Shown here: in pieces, positions 45,484 to 57,400 of the stretch
Layout of the letters: each line of letters starts with the position of its first letter
How positions within the stretch are numbered: the stretch's first letter is position 1
Source: Zygaena filipendulae
Taxonomy: Eukaryota; Arthropoda; Insecta; Lepidoptera; Zygaenidae
Assembly: GCA_907165275.2 (NCBI GenBank)
Contig: OU015669.1
Location: forward strand, 704,501 to 768,500
Direction of reading: 5' to 3'
Length of the DNA: 64,000 nucleotides
Translations under genes and position numbers: made by a program
The notes under the pieces: generated by a model
Database searches by the model: none
What the model saw: only the letters and a program-made list of their open reading frames with translations
What the model was told of the DNA's origin: nothing

Positions 45484-48400
45484 AGGCGGCCGCGGTGCAG
45501 GTGTACGAGGAGCGCGCGCGCAACATGCAGCACATCCTGGAGCAGCAGGAGCGGCTCGCGGACACCTCGCTGTCGCTCGAGATGGAGAGGATCGAGGCTG
45601 AGCAGGTGACTAAGCACTTCTTCCTCCATCCTCAACTACAACTTTAAATATAATCCATAATATACCTACCTTCAAGTGTATTGGATCAGGTCTTATTACC
45701 AAATGTAATGTCTGATCGTTAGGTCTTCTTCCCTGAACCTCTATTTCCCAAATATCCACTTCCTTGAACATCCAGTCCCCGAATGTCCACTTTCCTGGAC
45801 GGCCATTCCCTAAAAATCCCATTCCTAGAACGTCCAGTCCCCAAATGTCTGATTTCTTAAATATCCATTACCCAAATATCCACTTCCTTGAACATCCATT
45901 TCCCGATTGTCCACTTTTAATATCCATTGCAAAAGAACAGTTACCTCATTCACGACCCGATTGGCGCAGTAGGTCACCACGCCTGTCCGCTAATCAAGAG
46001 GTTCCAGGTTCGATTCCCGGTGGGGGTGCACTTTGTGTGATGAACACATAGTTCCACTTTCCAGCCTGGCCGTGTTTATATATATACTATATAGAACAAA
46101 TAGATGAGCAATCAACTAGCTGCTTGAGATTAAAACCGATAAAAGTTTACCGTCTTCGAGTTTAAACTCAATAAAAGACCGTAAGAAGCTGGCTTTTATC
46201 GGATTTTAACTTAAGGACCGGATTGATTACTTATGTATAATAGTATAATATAATATGTAGTATATATGTACCAATTAAGTTAGTCAAAGTCAAATCATTT
46301 ATTCAAATTTGGCCCATAATGTGGCTCTTTTTGACGTCAATATAATAGGTGGCTTGGTTTCCACGACACAAGCTTGCTGTAGGATCAAGTATCTAGTTTG
46401 AGTTGGCACAAGGGTGTTATGAAGTGGATTATTATTATTTTTCTTTCTTTCTTTCTTTTGATATGATGATGATGATGATAGTAACAAATCGCTCCCACAC
46501 CCAGGACTGGAAGAAGGTGCACCAGCAGCGCGAGTCGGAGGAGAAGGACGAGGCGCGCGACCGGTTCAAGCTGCGCGAGCAGGAGATCCTCTCGCAGCTG
46601 ATGCAGCTGGAGAACAAGCAGTTCGACATGGTGAGTGGACTGTGGACACCCGGAGCTCCCGCGGGAGTTCCGCGTTACAATACAGCTCACGTTGCTCAGG
46701 GATAATGTACCATTCTAACGATGAAAGAATTTCTGAAATCGATCCAGTAGTTTTTGAGTAACGGTGTCACCCGCGGTGATTTCGGAGATCCTGCGGGAAT
46801 CCCTGAACAAAAAGTAACCTATGTCCTTCTCTGTATACCTGACAAGTTGTTAACGTTTCATGATGATCGGTTTCGGTTGAGCCGTTAAGGCGTGAAGGCG
46901 TAACAAACAAACAAACTCACTTTCGCATTTATTAATAAGGATTTCAACCAATCCATACAAAACATTGACAAATTATATACCTAATGTCTAAACCTTCCTT
47001 ATGAATCACTCTATCCTATTGGTGAAAATTGCATGAAAATCCGTTCAGTAGTTTTGAGTTCACAGCGAACAGATAAACAGACAGACGTAGTGGAGGGTTT
47101 TGTTATATAATATGTCGTGACGATGTTGATTATACAGTCACACTTAACCACTTCATGTTGACTGTTGAGGTGTCTTTGCAAAATTCCTGTCGTATCAAAT
47201 ATCTATGGGTTCTTGAAAAAAAATGTGCCCGCTAGAACGAAGTTCCTCACGCCTTGTGCCCGCTGGAACGAAGTTCCTCACGCCTTGTTTAACTGCGACT
47301 GTAAATTGAACAAGATTCGCAAAAAACTTCACATTCAACAAGTATGGCGGCCAGGGACTGACGATTATATCCGAAGTATGGCGGACGGAACCGAACGTCT
47401 CGATTTCCATGGCAGGCGCGTAACGCTTTTTACTGGCGTGATTCAGATTTCTATCAGCCAACTCCTGCCGCAAGTCGCGTCAAAGAACTCGGATTTCCAA
47501 AAAAATGTCATAATACTGTGCTTAACATAGTCAACACGTCATATTTTACGAATTTATCCCTTAAGAAAAAAAAATCTGGATCCTTAGTTGATAACGAGCG
47601 GAAACATGATGTTTATAACGTACAATAATATTTACACCCTCCCATCAGGAACAAGAGAACCAAAGCCTCCGCGAGCAGTTGGAGGAGTACCAGCGCAGGG
47701 AGAAGGAGGAGGCGGAGAAGCTGGCCGAGACCATCGCCAAGAGCAGCGAGAAGCCCGCCGACAGCCAGGGTGAGTGGACCAGCGATGGACACCTGATGTA
47801 ACTTAATTAGTTAAATGCCAATTAACATTAATTTATTAAACTTTTCTTATTGCGGCGGTTTGGTTTTAAAAATCTATACTTTGTTAAGTAATGTGGAATT
47901 CCCACTGGAACTCCGAAATCAATGCGGGTAAAACCGCCGGGACCAACTGGTTACGTACAAAGTATAAATATACTAGCTGGGCCCCGCGGTTTCACCCGCG
48001 GTAATTTCGGAGTTTCCGCGGGAATTCCGGGATGAAAAATACCTTATGTCCTTCTCTGTACCCCTGACAACGTGCATGCCGAATTTCATCCAAATCCGTT
48101 TTTATTTATTTATTTAAACTTTATGCACATCATGGTACAAAAGGCGGACTTAATGCCACAGTGGCATTCTCTGTCAGTCAACCTTCAGGTAGTACAGAGA
48201 GCTCACTTGGCGGTGCATTTACGGTAAATCCGTTTAGTCGTTTTTGCGTGATCGAGTAACAAACATCCACACTTCGCCCGGCGTTCGTCGCCCAATGTTC
48301 ACCCGCCGCCGGTGGGGCGAGAGAACCGAACCCGGACCCCTCACGTAGCGGGTGGGCGTGACGACTTGTCACCTGCAGCGGAGCGACTCGCGCTGCACTC

Positions 48401-51400
48401 GCGCTCGGTGGCGGCGGCGGAGGCGGCGGAGGCGCGCATCGCCGCCATGCGCGAGCAGCGCGAGCGGCTGCACCGCACGCGCGAGGCCATGGAGGAGCAG
48501 CGCCGGCGCCGGATCGCCGAGGCGCGCGGCAAGAGGAAGCCCGACCTCGACAAGGTACGGTGGAGGCCGATCGGTCTCACAGTAGGTCCGGTTCATGGCC
48601 CGATCAATATGACAGAATTTTCTGGCTGTGGACGCAATTGTGTTCATGGTCCGATCAATATGACAGTGCTGTTTAGCTGTGAATGCAATTGTATTCACGG
48701 TCCGATCAATATAATTACACTGTCCGGTTGTAAGCACAATTTTGTTAATGGTCCGATCAATATGACAATGCTGTCTGACTCAAGACACAATTTTGTTCAC
48801 GGTTCGATCAATATGACAGTGCATCTGGCAAATGTGTTCGTGGTTCGATCAATATGACAATGATGTCTAGCTGTGGACACAAATGTGTTCATGGTCATCG
48901 GACCATGAACACATTTGTTCGCAATATAACCACATATTGATCGCAATATAACAGTGCGTGTGGCTGTAGATAAAAACATGTTCGCAGTCCGATTAATCTA
49001 ACGGTACGTCTAGTTATAGACACGAAACTGTGTCCGTGGTCCTATCAATATAACGATGCAGTTTTACTACTGACTTTATGACTTGTCGCCACTTACAGAC
49101 GTCAACAGGAACGCTCCACTTTTAAGTGCTAAGAAATTCCAGATCTAGAGATTTATTTGTAGCCGATTATCAAAGTGAAATTTAATTGTGATCGGGCGTG
49201 GTCAGGACGAAGACGGCGACACGTACATGGTGTCCCCGAGCGACAGCCCGGGCGCCGCGGGCCTCAACCGCTCCCAGTCGTCGCCCAACATCGCCAAGGT
49301 AAAACCAAAATTGGAAACAAGAGAGCACTTTTTCTCACTTTTTGTCCCATTATTTTTGTGACACTTCAAAATCTTTTTGAAAAATCCGAACATTTTTAAA
49401 ACCCATCAAACATTTGCCGGTCTGCAAGCCTGTAGACATGATCATTTTAAAAAAACAATGCAGTGCTGTCTAATAGATACTACGTTTCAGCTGTTGTGTT
49501 TTTCGAATTTTCAAGGCTTAATATTATACATAATATACAAAACACTTCAACAAAGTTGAGAGAGAAATAGACCAGCCAAGTCGATAATCTTTAATTGTTT
49601 CTTCTATAGAAAACTAAGACATTTATAATGAAGATAATAAGTCCTTAGTTTTCTATAGAGGTACGATCAAAAATTGGCAAATTGGCTGAGGCTGCAGATT
49701 CTTAAGTAGGCTGTCTTTCCTGGCCTCAAATTACATAAAAACTTATTGACATCATTATAAATTCTGTAGATATCGTCGGACGAAGACGAACCACCTTGCC
49801 CCACCGTGGACCGAACCACCAAGCCGGCCAAAGTGGTGATACTCAGCGATATGCACCAGCGGGACTTCCAGCCGGTGTGGGGGGACGTGGTGAGTGACGT
49901 CATCCCGCCATCCATGTATGCTTGTTAATCAAAACTTATAATAAAACCAGATTAATTTCGGTACTCCCTCGGGAACTCTACAAAAAGCATCCCATGAAAC
50001 TCAAAGATACTGTAGCTTTTTCTCAGTGAAAGAATTTTTAGAATCGGTTGAGTAATAACCTCTTTATAATATTTGTATAGATTAGTCTAGGGTCTATCCA
50101 AAAACATTTACCTATACATTTTAAATGCAATTTGGAAAGTTGAGTGTAAATAAAACGTATTGGCAAGAAAACAAAGCTATTCCCGTTCGATCCGGGTCGA
50201 AGGACCATAAAAACGAATGCGACCGCAAACCGATGCTTTAAAAATATCCGACGAATCAAACGAAACCGAAACGAACGTTTTTTTTAATACCTTTTTAATC
50301 TTATGTTGAGAAACTCAAAAACTCAAATTTCTTAATCACCTATCCGGGCGAAGGACCAGCCTTCACTCCATTGCAAGATGATATGGAACGTCTCCGTGAC
50401 GAAGACTGGTGTTTTTTTTTTTTACTATAATCTTGTTTAAATCACTATGAATAAGTCAGTTCTCATACTTAGTATCTTTATTTCCAACTTAATTTGTAGA
50501 AACGTGCGGTTGAATAGTGCACAATGGACTATACACAGGGTGTCAATAAGAGATAAAGCAGTAAAAAAGATACTTCGATAATGCGCATTAAAGTTTGAGA
50601 GTGGGGGCTCGTAACGCAGGTAAAAATTGCACCTGCTTGTGACGTCACGCGACAATTTGACTCAACGTATCTCCGTTATTTTTTAGTTGCGCAAAAAAGG
50701 AAAAAATACGTGTATACTGTCTAATATTTTTTTATTATGAATCTACACGTCATGGCGGACTAAAAACAAAAAAATTGTTAAATATCCTATTGGAAAACTC
50801 GCTGTGTTGCCGCGTACTTCCATCTCGTTGGACTCGGCCGGCGGCTCGGGGAACCCCCAGCAGTGCGGCCACGTGCCCCGGCGGATTACCGCACGTCGTG
50901 CGCTGTCCCTAACGAGCTTCCACGCCTAATTCCCATGGACCATGATCATACACACTGTGTAGGCAAAGAATATGAAGCACTAGCTGTACCCCCGCGGTTT
51001 CACCCGCGGTAATTTCGGAGTTCCCGCGAGAATTTCGCGATAAAAAGTACCCTGTGTCACTCAGGACTACCGCAGCTTACTGTGAGTGAAAGAATTTTCA
51101 AAATTAGTGCAGTAAATTCAGATATTACCCCCTACAACTTCACAAACTCACAATTCAAAGTAAATCGCCAAAATAAACTCACGTAATTAATGGTAAAACA
51201 CTAACATCCATCGTTTGCCTGGATGTTTCTCTCTTCTTTTTTATGGACTTTCGCATATAATGCATTTAGCCAGTTTCAAGTAAAACTAATTAGATCAATG
51301 TGTTTTTTTTTTTAATAAAATGATTCGTTGGACGGTTTGAACCTGCAAGCCACGGTTCTATAGCTTGCAAGAACATTCCCAGAGCACTTGGAGGAAACCG

Positions 51401-54400
51401 AAGAAATCAGCTCGAAATGTCAAATATCTTGTTGAGCACATAAAAAGCCGTCACTGTGAAAATTATTGTCCAATACAACACCTTATAACACAACAAACAT
51501 CCATTTTTAACCATTTTTTATCGACATAAAAATAAATGACCGAGCCGCCATCTTTGATTCCCGCCAAAAAACTCTTAGCAGCTGCTAATGTGTGATTAGC
51601 ACGCTCAGCGCTAATGCTATGCTATTTGACGTCACTATCCCGTACTCACGCACTCCACGTGTTGGCGCCCGTGCTGCTCGCACCGCGTACTGCACGTGAC
51701 ACAAAAACTATCGACTTTACACGTGCTAATTGTATTAATACCGTAGTATTAGCTCTCGTAATCTAACATGAGTTACATTGTAAATAATTAATTACATACG
51801 TACCGAGGTTTGATTGTAATCGATTTACGGGAATGTCGAAATTCCCATTCGCACGAATAAATTAAAAAATTGAACATGGCGTCAGTACTATTTAGGCGGG
51901 AAACGGATGTCTTAAAAACGATTACTTAGGGTAGTTTCCGGGGTATGAAAATCAAAATTCTAATTAGTCCGTTTTAAAAATAAAAAACACTAGACACGCA
52001 TTTTTTGCTTTTTCAAATTAATGAAAATAAACATAGATAAAGCGCTTTAAACTGGACTGGTGACGTCATTATTCGGTATAAACCCCCTATAAACCGCACC
52101 GGGTTGTGACGTCACGCGAAATTTCAACTCAATGTAGCGCAGTTATGTTTTGATTACGTAAAAAAGAAAAAATGCGTGTTCAATATTTTTTATTAATCTA
52201 CTAGACGGACTAAAAACTAAAATTTAGTCAACTGGCCCAAATAAAATTATGAAACTCGATCTTGATTGCTTATAAAGAAAAATATTGCAAGCGCGACACA
52301 GAAAGGACATACAAATCTTATCCCATAGCTATAATCTCTTCCAGACAACCCTTAGGTACACGTAATACTTTGTACGTCATAGGTCACTATATGCACTGTG
52401 CAGACAAGGGAAGGGCAGGTCAAAAATACTATAAAACCCAAACATAAGTCCGTGTTGGGATGCCATCGATGTGCACTGAAGCTGTCACATGGTTTCACAT
52501 GCCATTAGGTCGTTACCATTATTCTAAATTTCTAACCCATTCCGGGAACAGAAATCATAGACCTTTGCTGATGCCTACTCCAAATTTTCCTTCACGGTAC
52601 GATGTGCAATGAATTGGGGCAGTTTTCATTTAAACATTTTCAACCTATAGGTAACTTATACTAGGTGTCCCCCGAGGTTTCGCCCGCGGTAATTTCGAAG
52701 TTCCCGCGGGAATCTCTGGATAAACTATACATATAAACATTCCTCGGGAATCACTCTATCTATTGGTGAAAACCGCATGAAAATCCGTTCAGTAGTTTTT
52801 GAGTTTATCGCGCACAGATAGACAGACAGACTCGGCGGGGGACTTCGTTTAATAATATGTAAGGATTCATAGACTGACTGTTCCCTGCGAGCGTTACAGC
52901 CGCGTGAATTTTGGAACTCCTGAACTCTGAAAGTATTCAGAGACAATGTTGCTTACTATCATTAAAAAAAGAATTTATAATTCCACTAATTACCTTGTAC
53001 AACTACTAACAAACTAACAAACTTTACCTCTTTATAATAATAATTAAGATTCCTAATTTGATAGAAAACACTTCTTACCTTCGTTTTGTACATTTCGCAT
53101 GCGCTTACAAAATATCCAGCGGGAGCTTCGCTTTTATTCCCACGCAGTAAAGTTCATATTATCATCATTTTGTTTAGCAACTTTATTTGCAGGCTGATAT
53201 ATACGTAGGTATATAATACAATATGTTCATACTAAGTTACGGAGCTTCGACTCCGACAAGTCGGAACATCCGATCTTCGTATAATTCCAATAACTAAACC
53301 TAACCTCTAAAAAACATCCCTAGTTTCAATGTAGGTTCAGTGGCGGCAACATTGGTAAAACGCAATCAATTGAGCATCGCTGGTTCGCTCTGCCCACACC
53401 CGTTGCGATCCGCGTGATGATTTCGAGACGTTTAAGCTCTAGGGTGACCAGAATATGGTTTTCAATAAGGTTTTTTCTTTTATTTTGCCTTCTTTTTAAC
53501 GATTTTTTTCCACGTGCCGTTTGCCACTGGAAGACGAGCTGCACTAAGAAAGGAGAAAGGGTTTTTTTTTTTAATGCAATGTCTGAAAAAAGTAAAAATA
53601 AACTCGAGTGAAACCGCGGGAAACATCTAGCGTTCTACAACTATTAATAATATACATGAAATTAAGTAAAAAAAAATGTATCCAAACTAATAATGCAAAT
53701 GGGCTCCACTATACAAAGTTTAGGTATGTAATCGTCGCGTTGGCCAAAAATAAAACATATACACGCACAACGTCTTACAGTCCACGCGTCATAAATATTT
53801 ATGGTCACCCCACTGCCACCCTTGTCCTGCCCACCCCTAAGGGAGAAGCGCACGTGAACCGAGTCATTGCCGACACACCACGACGGCTCAGTCTGACAAC
53901 AACTATGCTCACGACAGCACGTGTCGGATCTCAAAAAATATGCGTTTATAACAAGAAAAAACATATTTCAATTCGGATAATAAAATATACGGAAATATTT
54001 TTGCCGGTTCTATAATACCTATTCAATTTGGTGATACCTATAACAAATGTTTGCCACACTATTGTCGACCTTGTTTATTTTGTATTTGATAGTTCTGCTT
54101 GTACTGGTGTTCCCAATGTCCAAATATACAAAAACTAATTTGCTCTGAATTATTTTTCACGGGTGATTTTATCTGTAGTACTTAAAAGAGTTGTGTTTAG
54201 CTTGCTAAAAAAACCGAAGTGTTTTATCCTTTTTTTTTCATCGGTTCAAAGTTATACCAAATCGCGTTAGTTTTAAAATTATTTGTGACATAATTAAAAA
54301 GTTATTGAAAATAAAAATAAATTAATAAACTATCACACTAAAACGCCATAAACTAAATAAAGTCAAGACGTTTTAGAAAGACAAACAAACTACTCGCCAA

Positions 54401-57400
54401 ACAAAAAAGTTATAACCTACTCGTCAAACAAAAAAGTGACCAATAAATTAAACTAATAAAACTGGTTGAAATTCCCTAAAAGAAACGCACTGGCGAAGAA
54501 ACGCTTGCGTGGAACTCGCGAAAGCAAAGAAGTCAAAATTGTCGGCTACGACCAGAGATGTATACCTTTGGACGCCGCGAACATGGTGTTGAAGGTGAAG
54601 GTCAGGTTCAAATACTCGCAAGGGCACCTCGCGTGGCTGTTCCGCAGGGTGAGTCGGTGGACGTCGGCTTTGTTCTAGCTGCGTTTGTATGTATACATGC
54701 GTTTGTATACTTCGGCCGCCCTACAGTAAAACAAAGTAATTGCAGCTGAGTAAATTTCACAGGAGGAGCCAAAAGCCGATAATCGCTTTAGTTAAAACAA
54801 ACCTTCCATAGCTAATTAAAACTAGCTGTCCCCCACGGTTTTACCCGCGGTAATTTTGGAATTCCCGTGGGAATTTCTGGATATAAGTACCCTTTGTCAC
54901 TCAGGGACTACCGTAGCTTCCCACAAATGAAAGAAGTTTCAAAATCGGTTCAGTAGATCCAGAGATTGCCCCCTACAACGTGACTCACAATTCAAAAACG
55001 CACATACTTTGGGTCTTTATAATATTAATATAGACAAATCTTCCATAGTTAACGCTTTTCTTAATTTTGATTTTTCTAAGACTAAGCCTTTTTGATGGTT
55101 TGAAGTATGTAACGACGTCCTTCATGCGTGAAAAGTGGCAAAAATACAAAAAAAAAAAGTAATTTCGAAAAATGTCAGTTGCTTTGTTTTTCCGTAGAGC
55201 AGCCGACTCGCTGCCAAGTGCCAACGTATTGTATACATGCGTCATAATGTACTACTAGTGTCGCGTCTTACACCATAACTATATCGTTGTAATGGGATTG
55301 GCAAAGTCGATATCGACACTAAAACTTTTAAACTAGCTGTACCACGCCGGTTTTACTCGTGTTAGTTTCGGAGTTTCCTCAGGAACTTTGATAAAATTTC
55401 TTATAACATCAGCTCGAGTAAGTTGCGTCGAAATAAATCAGTTGACAAATCTAGACATGCGGTAGCGTGTCAAGCCAAGTTCAATTCTTTTGTTGGTGAA
55501 GTCGACAACTAAACATAAGTTTAATAATAATAATTAATCAAACAAAGTCGTTCGATACAAAATTTATAAGTAAATAATTTTTCTGCGGGAATTCCTGAGA
55601 CAAATCTAACGTATCAAGGATAATAAAAATCGGTCCAGCCATACCTGAGTTATAATCGGGTGTCGATAACCGGCTTTGTTTTATGAGATTGTCAGTTTGG
55701 ATGTAAGGGTAATATTTGTAACTACCGAACCGATTTAACAAACTTTATCACTGATAGGAAGCTACAGTATCCTTGAGTGATATGAAAAGTGTTCCCGGGG
55801 GGACTTCGCGATTGGCGCAGGGGAAACTGTAAAAAATCTATACCACAGATAATATAATACTGTACTAGTCTATACTATAATAAAAGAGTAGAATCCGCGA
55901 TTCTGTACATTGAATATTTTTACTTAAAATTGAGAGGGGTGATAAAAGAAGAGTAACCAAGCACATAAAAATAGTTTACAAAATTCTTTTCTGTCTGTCT
56001 GTTCGCGATAATCTCCAAATCTACTGAACAGATTGTCATGCGGTTATCACTGGCCAGGGGGGCTAAGATGCGCAAGACGACAAAATTTTATCGAGCCATT
56101 TTATCGATTCTCGTCGACAAAGCCATACAATATGTCGACGAGAATCGATAAAATGGCTCGATAAAATTTTGTCGTCTTGCGCATCTTAGCCCGGCTGGAG
56201 CTACATATAGGCTTTGTTTCATTGAAATCGGATGCCGGAAAAAAAAGTTGTTGTATAAAAACCTTTAGCGCGGGTGAAACCGCGGGGCACAGCTAGTTAA
56301 GAATAAGAGTGCAGCCTTACTTGAAAGCCAGTGCCTATTCCAGGCTAGGTGTGTTCTTCGACCGTACCGTCACTTGACATCAGCTGGTGATCTGTGCTCA
56401 AACTCCTGACCTGTTAACCATTAAAAAAAGTTTTCGTAACGAGTGGCACACCGCCTCATCCCAAACCTCAACGTCTGTGCTAACCCTGGTCTTCCCCGCC
56501 AGGGTCGCGGGCTGACCGGCCTCAAGAACCTGGGTAACACGTGCTACATGAACTCCATCATCCAGTGCCTCAACAACACCGCCATCCTCGCCGCGTACTT
56601 CTGCAACGGCCAGTACCTCGAGAATATAAACAGGTAACTTCAACCATCATTTTAACCAGGTACCCGCTCTAACTGTGCCATCATGCCATGTAATTAATCT
56701 ATGCAATCCTACTAATATTATAAATGTGAAAGTGTGGATGTTTGGATGTTTGTTACTCAATCACGCAAAAACGGCTGAACGGATTTGGATGAAATTTGGC
56801 ATGCACATTGTCAGGGATACAGAAAAGGATATAGGGTACTTTTTATCCCGGAGATCCCGCGGGAACTCTCCAATTACCGCGGGTGAAACCGCGGGGCACA
56901 GCTAGTATTTAATAAGTTATGCAGGATCGAAAGTTTGAAAATTACGTTTTCTTTAAAAATCGAGGTTTTTTGAGATGTCAAATTGTCGTCGCAAGTGGAC
57001 GATAAATGGTTAGTGAGGAGTTAATAACAGGTTTTGCTCACATTTATGTTAGTACTAGCTGTGCCCCGCGGTTTCACCAGCGGTAATTTCGGAGTTCCCG
57101 CGAGAATTCCGGGATAAAAAGTATCCTATGTCCTTCTCTGTGCATGCCAAATTTCATCTAAATCCGTTCAGCCGTTGTTGCGTGATTGAGTAACAAACAT
57201 CCAAACATCCACACTTTCACATTTATAATATTAGTAGGATTGGTAGTACGTAGTATATACTCTGAAGTTACTACTTTAATTTCTTAAAACATTAAAGAAC
57301 TTCCATGCACGTGTATAGCAAGCAAACCCAACCCAGTGTCACGGGGAGGGACAGTCCAGTCTGTCAGCTGTCATTATCGATCAGTTCGCTGCTATTGAGT

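Larger units (their letters stand above)
49890..56502 (+). other. USP8 intron 13 (6.6 kb)
   Basis: It separates the docking-motif exon from the catalytic Cys exon. It holds five Helitrons and two CRE-core MITEs listed separately. No further exon is needed: phase (0/0) and sequence (PVWGDV then [11 protein letters not shown]) join directly. Open frames at 53608-54015 and 54466-54749 show no USP8-like sequence. Confidence 0.7.

Noticed and set aside
45952..46030. Possible tRNA gene
   Set aside because: A and B boxes are present, but the 3' half does not fold as a cloverleaf and the sequence continues into a SINE body found elsewhere in the window.
48597..48892. Additional USP8 coding exon with repeats
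   Set aside because: A GTACGG donor precedes it, the next exon joins exon 11 in phase, and no USP8 relative is known to carry such repeats. Treated as intronic minisatellite with a retention hypothesis only.
53608..54749. Extra USP8 exons within intron 13
   Set aside because: Open frames there have no USP8-like sequence. Exons 13 and 14 join directly in phase and match the expected protein.
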